From assembly GCF_001982635.1 (NCBI RefSeq), contig NZ_MKFI01000015.1, forward strand, positions 1-55,011: DNA of 55,011 nucleotides, given 5' to 3'. The DNA comes from Bradyrhizobium mercantei. GTDB taxonomy: Bacteria; Pseudomonadota; Alphaproteobacteria; Rhizobiales; Xanthobacteraceae. This document shows, one piece after another, positions 25,568 to 32,892 of this stretch. Position 1 is the stretch's first letter, and the number at the start of each line of letters is the position of its first letter. The notes beneath the pieces are model-generated. The model was not told the origin of the DNA and searched no databases. It saw nothing but the letters and a program-made list of their open reading frames with translations. The position numbers and the translations under genes were made by a program.

Positions 25568-26143
25568 ATGTCCGATCCGCAGAACACCGGCAGTGAGGCG
25601 CGCGAGATGCGGCCGACGCTGCGAGAGGCGCTGCGGCGGGCGCGGATCGAGGCGGCCGATCGGACCGGCGTCGTCGTCGAGTTGCGCGATGCCGAGGTGG
25701 CGCGGCTCGAGATCCTCAACGATGCGCTCGAGGCGCTGTTCGCGCAGGTGCCTGAGAAGGTCGATCTGTTCGACCGCGGCATCAGCCAGGGCGAGACGCC
25801 GCGGCTGTGGATCGATGTCGTAGCCCACGTGCTGATGGGACGCGACAAGCGCATCTACCGCTTCGTGCAGGACACCCGCTTCGGCCGCATCGTGCTCGCC
25901 GAATCGCACGACGTGCCAGTCATCGTCGATGCCGTCACCGACTACGTCGCGCGGCGCATGATCGAGCGCGAGCACGCGATGGTGGCAACGCCGCTTCCGG
26001 TTGCCGAGCCGCCGGCACCGCCGCCCGCGCCGGCGGTGGCGCCGAAGCGCCGCGGCGGGCTCGGCATGTTCGTGCTCGGTTTCATCCTCGGCGCGCTGGC
26101 GCTGTTCGGCTTCGCAATGCTTGCGAGCGTGCAGAATTTCTAA
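25568..26143 (+). CDS. Conserved hypothetical protein with C-terminal membrane anchor
   Basis: A 191-residue protein. Residues 1-145 are soluble, with DRTGVVVELRDAEVARLEIL and a block DVVAHVLMGRDKRIYRFVQD. A proline/alanine-rich linker (about 147-162) leads to one membrane helix (GMFVLGFILGALALFGFAML) at the C-terminus. So the bulk is cytoplasmic and tail-anchored. I do not recognise the family. Confidence 0.7.
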   Translation: MSDPQNTGSEAREMRPTLREALRRARIEAADRTGVVVELRDAEVARLEILNDALEALFAQVPEKVDLFDRGISQGETPRLWIDVVAHVLMGRDKRIYRFVQDTRFGRIVLAESHDVPVIVDAVTDYVARRMIEREHAMVATPLPVAEPPAPPPAPAVAPKRRGGLGMFVLGFILGALALFGFAMLASVQNF

Positions 26144-26165
26144 CCGCTGAGGGGCGGGGGGCAAT

Positions 26166-26933
26166 TTGGTCATAACACCCGCCTCGGCATTCTTCGGCGT
26201 CCTCGCGGCAGGCGCCGTGATCGGCAGCGCGGTGCTGTTCGGCAAATGGCAGGCGCTGCGGCGCGCCGAATATATCCGCACCTTCAAGTGGCCGGCGGGC
26301 CTGTTGGCCCGGCTCGAGAAGCATCACCCCGGCTTCACCCGCAAGGACAGCGCGCTGGTCTCGCGCGGCCTGCGGCAGTTCTTCCTCGCCTATCTGATGA
26401 GCGGCAAGCGCTTCGTCTCGATGCCCTCGCAAGCCGCCGACGATCTCTGGCACGAATTCATCCTCTACACCCGCGAATATGATGCGTTCTGCCGCCGCGC
26501 CTTCGGCGGCTTCCTGCATCACAGACCGGCCGTCGTGCTGGTGAAGGAGCAGCGCAGGAGCAATGAGGGGCTGCGGCGGGTCTGGTGGTACTGCTGCAAA
26601 TACGAGAACATCAATCCCGTCCGGCCGACGCGGCTGCCGCTGTTGTTCGCGCTCGACGCCAAGCTGAACATCGCGAACGGCTTCATCTATCACACCGACT
26701 GCGAGGCGCTGCGCCGCAGCGGCATCGGCGGCAGCAGCCCCTATTGCGGCGGCGATTTCTCGGACTCGTCGATCGATGGATCGTCGGCGGGCTTCGGCGA
26801 TGCCGGCAGCGATGGAAGTAGCGGCGATGGCGGCGGCCACGGCGGCGGTGATGGAGGCGGCGGCGACGGCGGAGGTGGCAGCGACAGCGGAGGCGGCTGC
26901 GGCGGCGGTTGTGGCGGCGGCGGGGGCGACTAG
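26166..26933 (+). CDS. Membrane-anchored protein with glycine/cysteine-rich tail
   Basis: A 255-residue protein beginning at a TTG (26166) with GGGGGGC in front. An N-terminal hydrophobic segment (about 6-24) is followed by a domain with MPSQAADDLWHEFILYTREY (about 93-112), similar to the conserved WH block of glycine-rich domain proteins (DUF1399/GRDP-like). The last 60 residues are almost only Gly, Asp, Ser and Cys (GGGCGGGCGGGG). The function is unknown. It follows the previous gene by 22 bases and is probably in its operon. Confidence 0.65.
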   Translation: MVITPASAFFGVLAAGAVIGSAVLFGKWQALRRAEYIRTFKWPAGLLARLEKHHPGFTRKDSALVSRGLRQFFLAYLMSGKRFVSMPSQAADDLWHEFILYTREYDAFCRRAFGGFLHHRPAVVLVKEQRRSNEGLRRVWWYCCKYENINPVRPTRLPLLFALDAKLNIANGFIYHTDCEALRRSGIGGSSPYCGGDFSDSSIDGSSAGFGDAGSDGSSGDGGGHGGGDGGGGDGGGGSDSGGGCGGGCGGGGGD

Positions 26934-26980
26934 AGCGTTTTCGAGCGAAGTGGACGCCGGTTCGCGTGAAGAAACGCGTC
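26934..26980 (+). repeat. AGCGTTTTC-type interspersed repeat, copy 1
   Basis: AGCGTTTTCGAGCGAAGTGG then CCGGTTCGCGTGAAGAAACGCG. The same unit occurs in reverse at 45493-45539. The start AGCGTTTTC and end GAAAACGCG-like parts can pair. Confidence 0.8.
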
Positions 26981-26996
26981 AACAAAAATCCAGGGC

Positions 26997-27022
26997 TTCG
27001 GTTCTGATCAGTCAGAACCGAA
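26997..27022 (-). terminator. Hairpin after the metallophosphoesterase gene
   Basis: TTCGGTTCTGA (26997-27007) pairs perfectly with TCAGAACCGAA (27012-27022) around TCAG, seven bases after the leftward metallophosphoesterase stop. It may serve the rightward glycine-rich gene as well. Confidence 0.6.
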
Positions 27023-27028
27023 AATGCG

Positions 27029-27916
27029 CTAGGACAGCCGCACCTGCTTCAGCTCGCGAATGCCGTCGTGATTGCCGAGGCCGCGCACGGTCTGCTCGCA
27101 GCGCCAGCCATTGCCGTCACGCTCGATCGAGAACAGATTGTAGGCTGCCGCCGGATAGTGCTTGCGCGCCAGCGCCGATGCCGACGGCACGCCGATCGCC
27201 GGGATCTTTTGCTCGGGGCCGTCGAACCACATCGTCGAATGAATATGGTCATGGCCATGCAGCACCAGCTCGACGCCGTGCCGCCTGAGCAGCGCCAGCA
27301 GCTGATGCGAATCGGTCAGCCGTTTGGCGCGGCCGTCGGAGTGCAGCGGGTGATGCACCAGCAGGACGCGGAAGGCGTCCTCCCGCGACAGCCGTCCGAG
27401 GATCGTATCCAGCGCGCCGAGCTGGGCATGGCCGAGCCAGCCGGTCGCCATCAGCGGCGGCGTCGGCACCGCCGAGGAGACGCCGATCAGCGCCACCGGA
27501 CCGCGGCGGCGCACGAACGGAAAATGCGTCGCCGCGCCATCGGCGTCGCCGCGCAGATAGTCGCCGAAATGGCTGACGAAGCGATGCCGGGTCGCGCGCA
27601 CATAGGCGTCGTGATTGCCGGGGACCACGGTGACGTCGGCAGCGCCGCCGACGCCTTCCAGCCATTGCCGGGCCGGATTGAACTCGGCGTCCAGTGCCAG
27701 GTTGACGAGGTCGCCGGTCACCGCGATGTGGTCCGGCTGCTGCGCCTGCATGTCCGACACCAGCGCATCGAGCACGTCGCGGCGATGATATTTGTGACGG
27801 TTGCGCGTCCAGTTCAGATAGCCGAAGGCGCGCTTGCCGGCGAGATCGCGCAGCCGCGCCGCCGGCAGCGGCGGCAGATGCGGGTCCGACAGATGCGCGA
27901 GGCGGAACGCCGCCAT
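27029..27916 (-). CDS. Calcineurin-like metallophosphoesterase
   Basis: A 295-residue two-metal phosphoesterase. The metal motifs appear in order: RLAHLSDPHLPPL (D-x-H), TGDLVN (GD), VVPGNHDAY (GNHD), LLVHHP (H) and VLHGHDHIH (GHxH). It is of the class containing CpdA-like cAMP phosphodiesterases, but substrate cannot be deduced. No signal peptide. The ATG at 27916 is where homology starts; an open frame extends upstream without matching sequence. Confidence 0.9.
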   Translation of the reverse strand: MAAFRLAHLSDPHLPPLPAARLRDLAGKRAFGYLNWTRNRHKYHRRDVLDALVSDMQAQQPDHIAVTGDLVNLALDAEFNPARQWLEGVGGAADVTVVPGNHDAYVRATRHRFVSHFGDYLRGDADGAATHFPFVRRRGPVALIGVSSAVPTPPLMATGWLGHAQLGALDTILGRLSREDAFRVLLVHHPLHSDGRAKRLTDSHQLLALLRRHGVELVLHGHDHIHSTMWFDGPEQKIPAIGVPSASALARKHYPAAAYNLFSIERDGNGWRCEQTVRGLGNHDGIRELKQVRLS

Positions 27917-28063
27917 CAGGCGATTCCCTTCGGATTGTCCGCGAAAAGTGGCCGGCAGCCGGTCATGTCGTGCTATCCCGAACGTCCTGCCCTGTATTGG
28001 CAAGAGCTGCGCAGGCGCGCAAGGATCAAAGCAAGGATCAAACACAGAGATGTCGAGGGTTCA

Positions 28064-28552
28064 GTGACGATCCTGCTGGATTTACGCAAGCGCTTCGAGC
28101 CGCAGATCAGGTGGGTGTTTCATTTCTACTGGCGGCTGGTCCGCAGCATGACGCTCGGGGTCCGTGCCGTCGTGCTCGACGCCGACAACAAGGTGTTCCT
28201 GGTCAAGCACAGCTATGTCCATGGCTGGTATCTGCCCGGCGGCGGGGTCGAGGTCGGCGAAAGTTTTATCGAGTCGCTGCGGCGCGAGCTGGAGGAGGAG
28301 GGGCGGATCGAGCTCACCGGCGAGCCGGTGCTGCACGGCATCTTCCACAACAGCCACGTCTCGCCGCGCGATCATGTCGCGGTCTATGTCGTCAGGAACT
28401 ACCGGCAGGACCGGCTGCCGGAGCCGAATCGCGAGATTGTGGCCTGCGGCTTCTTCGACCCGGCCGCGCTGCCTGACGAGACCACCCCCGGGACGCGGCT
28501 GCGGATCGCGGAGGTGCTCGAGGGCAGGCCGCCGACGGCGACATGGCGGTGA
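28064..28552 (+). CDS. NUDIX hydrolase
   Basis: A 162-residue Nudix enzyme. The box GGVEVGESFIESLRRELEEE (about 58-77, with RE-x2-EE catalytic acids) follows WYLPGG. An N-terminal basic/aromatic stretch (RWVFHFYWRLVRSM) precedes the fold. It hydrolyses a nucleoside-diphosphate-linked substrate not identifiable here. The start is GTG at 28064 with GAGGG nine bases before. Confidence 0.88.
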   Translation: MTILLDLRKRFEPQIRWVFHFYWRLVRSMTLGVRAVVLDADNKVFLVKHSYVHGWYLPGGGVEVGESFIESLRRELEEEGRIELTGEPVLHGIFHNSHVSPRDHVAVYVVRNYRQDRLPEPNREIVACGFFDPAALPDETTPGTRLRIAEVLEGRPPTATWR

Positions 28553-28591
28553 TGGACCGCGCCCGCGCCAGATGCTATCCCGCGCCCCACA

Positions 28592-29104
28592 ATGACTGAA
28601 TTGTCCCTGACCATCCTGCCCGAGACCCCGAAAGACGCCCAGGCGATCGAGCGCCTGCATGAGCGCACCTTCGGGCCCGGCCGCTTCGTACTCAGCGCCT
28701 ACCGGTTGCGCGAGCATGTCGATCATCTGCTCGATGTCTCCTTCACCGCGCGGATCGGCACGCTGCTGGTCGGCTCGGTGCGCCAGCTTCCTGTCACGAT
28801 CGGCGATACGCCGGCGCTGATGCTCGGGCCGTTGACGGTCGAGCCGCCGTTCCGCAGCCGCGGCGTCGGCCGCGCGCTGCTCGAGCGTGCGATCAATGAT
28901 GCCCGCGCCAAGGGCCATCGGCTGATCGTGCTGGTCGGCGACGAGCCGTATTATGCGCGGGTCGGCTTCAAGCCGGTCCCGAAGGGCCGGATGACGATGC
29001 CGGGCCCGGTCGACTACAGTCGTCTGCTTGTCATGGAACTGGTCGACGGCGCGTTCGACGGCGTATCCGGGCCGATCCAGCCGGACTGGAGCAAGGCGAT
29101 CTGA
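28592..29104 (+). CDS. GNAT-family N-acetyltransferase
   Basis: A 170-residue acetyltransferase. Motif A for acetyl-CoA reads PPFRSRGVGRALLERAINDA (about 85-104), followed by VLVGDEPYYARVGFKP, the YhbS-type block. It may acetylate a small amine or a protein. It lies 39 bases after the Nudix gene in the same direction, a possible two-gene unit. Confidence 0.88.
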   Translation: MTELSLTILPETPKDAQAIERLHERTFGPGRFVLSAYRLREHVDHLLDVSFTARIGTLLVGSVRQLPVTIGDTPALMLGPLTVEPPFRSRGVGRALLERAINDARAKGHRLIVLVGDEPYYARVGFKPVPKGRMTMPGPVDYSRLLVMELVDGAFDGVSGPIQPDWSKAI

Positions 29105-29218
29105 CGTTCCCGCGAGCGTCGCCCGGGACGGTTGCGCACTATCGGAAACTGAAGCACAGTTGAGGCAAGCGCCGGGACAAGACCGGCGCATGTCATATCA
29201 ACAGGGAGAGTGCGCGCC

Positions 29219-29536
29219 ATGATCAAGGTCAGTGTGATGTATCCGAACAATCCAGGCGCACGCTTTGATCACGACTATTATCGCGACAAGCACATGCCCC
29301 TGGTGAAGGCGCGGCTCGGCGACGCCTGCAAATACTACACCGTCGACAAGGGCCTCGCCGGCGGCGCGCCGGGGCAACCCGCGACCTATGTCGGCATGTG
29401 CCACATCTTCTGCGACTCGGTCGAGGCCTTCGGGGCCGCCATGGGCAAGCACGCCCAGGAAATCATGGGCGACATCCCGAACTACACCGACCTGCAGCCG
29501 GTGATTCAGATCAGCGAAGTCGTCGTCGGGCACTGA
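29219..29536 (+). CDS. EthD family protein
   Basis: A 105-residue protein beginning MIKVSVMYPNNPGARFDHDY with YYRDKHMPLVKARLG, the EthD dimeric ferredoxin-like fold. EthD proteins occur next to catabolic monooxygenases, but none is adjacent here. AGGGAGAG precedes the ATG by about ten bases. Confidence 0.88.
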   Translation: MIKVSVMYPNNPGARFDHDYYRDKHMPLVKARLGDACKYYTVDKGLAGGAPGQPATYVGMCHIFCDSVEAFGAAMGKHAQEIMGDIPNYTDLQPVIQISEVVVGH

Positions 29537-29597
29537 CCGCGAGAGCCGGGCTACGCTACGAGCCGTGCGTCGTGAGATGGCGCCTCACGCTCCCCTG

Positions 29598-29734
29598 TCG
29601 TCCCTGCCTAGTGCGCAATTGCGCACGGGAGCAGGAACCCATAACCACAGGGTACAGTTGCTTGGCGAGATAGCTGCCAGAGTGCCTCTTGCGATGGCCG
29701 CGGCGTATGGGTCCCTGCTTTCGCAGGGACGACA
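29598..29734. repeat. Palindromic repeat, GTCGTCCCTGC...GCAGGGACGAC family (copy 1)
   Basis: Outer arms GTCGTCCCTGC and CAGGGACGAC; inner arms AACCCATAACCAC and GTATGGGTCCCTGC. Similar units are at 50470-50495 (minimal) and 54682-54782 (interrupted by an IS110 element). Confidence 0.8.
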
Positions 29735-29791
29735 CCTCGCTTGAGGATACACCTAGCCCAGATGCTTCATCCGGGCCACGCGACGACAAAT

Positions 29792-29815
29792 CCCTCTGCC
29801 GTTAACGGCAGAGGG
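29792..29815 (-). terminator. Perfect 24-base palindrome after the TonB receptor gene
   Basis: CCCTCTGCCGTT and AACGGCAGAGGG are exact inverses. It lies 11 bases after the receptor stop; on the minus strand it is followed by ATTTGTC, a weak T-tract, so termination is probable but not textbook. Confidence 0.6.
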
Positions 29816-29826
29816 CGACGCTTGTC

Positions 29827-32193
29827 TCAGAACTTCAAGTTCGCAAACGCCCGCACGCCGAGGCCCGGCATCAGCACCTCGTCCTTGGTGTAGGAGACCG
29901 AGTTGCGGATGTTCTGGTTGAGCAGATTGTTGCCGGCCAGACCTAGCGTCATTTCGCGCGCGCCGATCCATGACGACGTAAGCTTCGTATTGTAGGTGAT
30001 CTCCGCGTTCAGGAGATTGTAACCCGCAGTCGGGGTCTCGCCGATCACGGCGATATCGCTCTGCGCGAAGGCGTGCACCAGGTTGATGCGGGTGAACCAG
30101 TTGCTGTCGCGCCAGTAGACGCCGCCGCCGAGCCGCACCGGCGGAATCCGCGGAACGTTGGTGCCGTCGGTGAAGGTGGCGCGCACCACGTCGAACTGGT
30201 TCTCGATGCCCCAGATGCCACCGTTGAGCGGGCCGATGTCGAGCTGGCTCTGGAATTCGGCGCCTCGGAAGGTCGCGTCACGCTGCGAATAGACCGCCTG
30301 GCGCGCCTCGTTGCCGGGATCGCCGTTGCCGCAGGAATCGAAATCATCGCCGCACAGCACCCCGGTCAGGCGACGATAGATGAAGTTGCTGAAGCGGGTG
30401 TAATAGGCGGTGGCCTCGAAGCGGAACGGTCCGGTTGCCTTGCGCAGGCCGACCTCGACCGATTTCGCGGTCTCGATGGTCAGGTTCGGGTTGCCGATGT
30501 CGAAGGTCGCGGTGGCATCATGCGCGCCGCGCGAGAACAGCTCCGCGGGCTTCGGCGCGCGCTCGACATATTGCGCCGTGATACTGCCGACGAGATCGCC
30601 GGGCAGGTTCTGGATCAGCCCGACGCTGCCGCTGACCGGCGTATAGGACGGATTGCGCGCGATCGCGCTTTGCGGCGCGCCGTCAGGCAGGAAGTCCGGC
30701 GGAAAATCCGGCATCGATCCGTGCAGATCGACATGCTCGATGCGGCCGGCGATCTGCGCCTTCGTCGAATCCGTGAACTTGAATTCGTTGAAGACGTACC
30801 CCGCGACGCGGTTGTTGTTGTTCGGACTCCACAGGCCGTTGAACAGCGCGCCCGGATCGTCCGGGCTCGGCGCGGTCAATTCCTGGTGCCCGGCCTGCAA
30901 ACCGAATGCCGTCGTCACCGTCGCGAAGCGCGCGTTGAACGGCATCATCTGCACCTCGACGCGGGCTTCCTGCTCCTTGCTGGTGAAGGTCTGGCGCACG
31001 CCGTCGCTGAACAGATCGGCCGGATCGGCCAGGCCGAGCTCGTTGTGGCGATAGTCGGTCGCGCCGACCCAGAACCGCACGGCGTCGATCGCCGCCGCGT
31101 CCGGCCGGTACTCGCCCTTGACGGCGATCTTCGTCTGATGCGCGTCGATCCGGGTCTGGTGATCGGCGCCGTCGATGCCGGGGATATGGTAGAGCGAGTC
31201 GTTCTGGGTGATCGCCGCGCCGATATAGCCGCCCTGGAAGAAATAGGACGCGCCGACCGAGGCGCCGTCCGACTGCGTCGCGGAGTTCGGCTGGCGCCCG
31301 TTGAATGGTTGGCCGGGTACAAATAAATAGGGATTGCCCGGAATGCTGTAGTCGCTGGTGGTGCGGCCATAGACGTCGGCATGCACGGCGACATTGTTGC
31401 CGCCGGCGTCCAGCAGCATGCCGCCTTCGACGCCGCGATTGACCGAACTGACCGACGTGCGGGTCTCGACATTGAGGCAGCCCGGACCGCCGGCATCGGC
31501 GAGCGGCGCCTTCACCGGCAGACCATAAGTCTGGAACGGCGTCGCCGTGCAGGTCGGCATCGCGTCGGGAATCCGGTTGTTGGTGGCGCTGACCACGCCG
31601 CCGATCGATGTCGAGCCGTAGCGCAGCGCGGCAGGTCCCCGCACCACCTCGATCTGGTTGGTCGAGAATGGATCGATCGGCACGAAATGATCTTCGCCGA
31701 GATCCGAGACGCCGCCGCCGCCGAGACCATTCTCGACGATACCGACGCGGTTGACGTCGAGGCCGCGGATGATCGGCCGGCTCGCCGCGCCGGGCGCGAA
31801 GCTCGAACCGGTGATGCCGGGTTTCGAGAACAGGAGATCGCCGAGCGTGGCGGCGCCGGAGCGCCGCAGTTCCTCGTTCGGTATCACGGTGACGGTGGCG
31901 AACTGGTCGGTGACCACGGGCAGCACGCCCTGCTGCGGTGCCGGCGCCGTTGCCGCTTGTGCCGGCTGTGCTGTGGCGGCGCGTTCGCGGTTGCGGCTTG
32001 GCGCAGTCCGGACCACGCGGGTCGGCGTGCGGGTGGGTGTCGTCCGGTGGCGCTGGATCGGGCTTGGCGCCGTTACCGTGATGTCAGGGAGTTGCGTCGG
32101 CGTGTCATCCGCCAGCGCGCCGCCATGCATTGCGCCGAGCAATAGCCAGCTCGCGCCTCCGATGTGGAGTGCTCGTTTCTTCTGAAGTGTCAT
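29827..32193 (-). CDS. TonB-dependent outer-membrane receptor, ZnuD-like
   Basis: About 788 residues. A signal peptide ends near GGALADD; a TonB-box-like LPDITVTAP follows; then a threonine/arginine-rich spacer, the plug domain (ASRPIIRGLDVNRVGIVENG and IEVVRGPAALRYGSTSIGGV), and a 22-strand barrel ending LGVRAFANLKF. The plug wording is close to zinc receptor ZnuD. A Zur-type box precedes the upstream gene, supporting zinc as substrate. Two Cys pairs in loops (near PTCTATP/GPGCLNV and VLCGDDFDSCG) could form disulfides or bind metal. The ATG at 32193 starts the signal peptide. Confidence 0.85.
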   Translation of the reverse strand: MTLQKKRALHIGGASWLLLGAMHGGALADDTPTQLPDITVTAPSPIQRHRTTPTRTPTRVVRTAPSRNRERAATAQPAQAATAPAPQQGVLPVVTDQFATVTVIPNEELRRSGAATLGDLLFSKPGITGSSFAPGAASRPIIRGLDVNRVGIVENGLGGGGVSDLGEDHFVPIDPFSTNQIEVVRGPAALRYGSTSIGGVVSATNNRIPDAMPTCTATPFQTYGLPVKAPLADAGGPGCLNVETRTSVSSVNRGVEGGMLLDAGGNNVAVHADVYGRTTSDYSIPGNPYLFVPGQPFNGRQPNSATQSDGASVGASYFFQGGYIGAAITQNDSLYHIPGIDGADHQTRIDAHQTKIAVKGEYRPDAAAIDAVRFWVGATDYRHNELGLADPADLFSDGVRQTFTSKEQEARVEVQMMPFNARFATVTTAFGLQAGHQELTAPSPDDPGALFNGLWSPNNNNRVAGYVFNEFKFTDSTKAQIAGRIEHVDLHGSMPDFPPDFLPDGAPQSAIARNPSYTPVSGSVGLIQNLPGDLVGSITAQYVERAPKPAELFSRGAHDATATFDIGNPNLTIETAKSVEVGLRKATGPFRFEATAYYTRFSNFIYRRLTGVLCGDDFDSCGNGDPGNEARQAVYSQRDATFRGAEFQSQLDIGPLNGGIWGIENQFDVVRATFTDGTNVPRIPPVRLGGGVYWRDSNWFTRINLVHAFAQSDIAVIGETPTAGYNLLNAEITYNTKLTSSWIGAREMTLGLAGNNLLNQNIRNSVSYTKDEVLMPGLGVRAFANLKF

Positions 32194-32306
32194 TGTCCCG
32201 ATTCCAGATCCCGTCGAAATGACGGATCGATCCCGATTTGCCCTGCGGGAGCAGGCCGCAGCTGTGACGCGGCCGTCCATTCAGGGCGTGCAGCAATCAG
32301 TCGGTG

Positions 32307-32729
32307 TCAGGACAGGGGAGGTGCGCGGGAGTGGAAGGCCGCAGGCGCCGATTTCAGGTGGACGAATTCGGCATTGGTGGTGCGGAACAGAAGCTCGACG
32401 GCTTCGGGGAGCAACAGCACCGGCGGCGCCGTGAACAGCATGCTGCTCGCGAGCGAGATGACGGCGCAGATCGCGCAATTGTCGGCCGGATGGCGGTCGT
32501 TGTCGTGCCTGGCGGGCGGCTCGGTGCCGGTCACCTGGACCGCGAGGTCAGGTGTCGCCGAGGTTCCGATATAGGCGAGATCGACCAGCGAAAAGCCGGT
32601 CTGCGCCGCTGGTGCCGCTTGCGCGGCCGCAATGGGATGGAAATGCCCGAACGACAGCACGAACTGGACGGCGAGCGCGAACAGCGCCAGCCGCGATCCA
32701 GTCTTGATGTGTCGCCGGAACCACTTCAT
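32307..32729 (-). CDS. DUF2946-like small exported/membrane protein
   Basis: A 140-residue protein: basic start, one hydrophobic segment (LALFALAVQFVLSFGHFH), then HPADNCAICAVISLASSMLF (about 83-102), with His and a CxxC that could bind metal, and a second hydrophobic stretch. Such DUF2946 proteins often precede metal TonB receptors. It is 113 bases in front of the receptor on the same strand and shares its Zur-like control. Confidence 0.78.
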   Translation of the reverse strand: MKWFRRHIKTGSRLALFALAVQFVLSFGHFHPIAAAQAAPAAQTGFSLVDLAYIGTSATPDLAVQVTGTEPPARHDNDRHPADNCAICAVISLASSMLFTAPPVLLLPEAVELLFRTTNAEFVHLKSAPAAFHSRAPPLS

Positions 32730-32775
32730 GCCGATTGAGCCCCACCCATCGGGACGGCGCTCATTCCCCGGCCGC

Positions 32776-32798
32776 CCGATGTTACATTATAACATCGG
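32776..32798. promoter_or_regulatory. Zur-type operator
   Basis: CCGATGTTA and TAACATCGG are perfect nine-base arms around CATTA. The core TGTTACATTATAACA differs at one base from the TGTTATANTATAACA form bound by the zinc repressor Zur. It lies 47-69 bases in front of the DUF2946 gene start, within the expected promoter. Confidence 0.8.
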
Positions 32799-32892
32799 AG
32801 GGTGGCCGCGATGTCAACGGTGGTTCAGACACACTGTGTCGATGTGTTGCCGGTGTGTGTTTGCAGCAACGCAGACGCGAGCCCGGCCGGGC

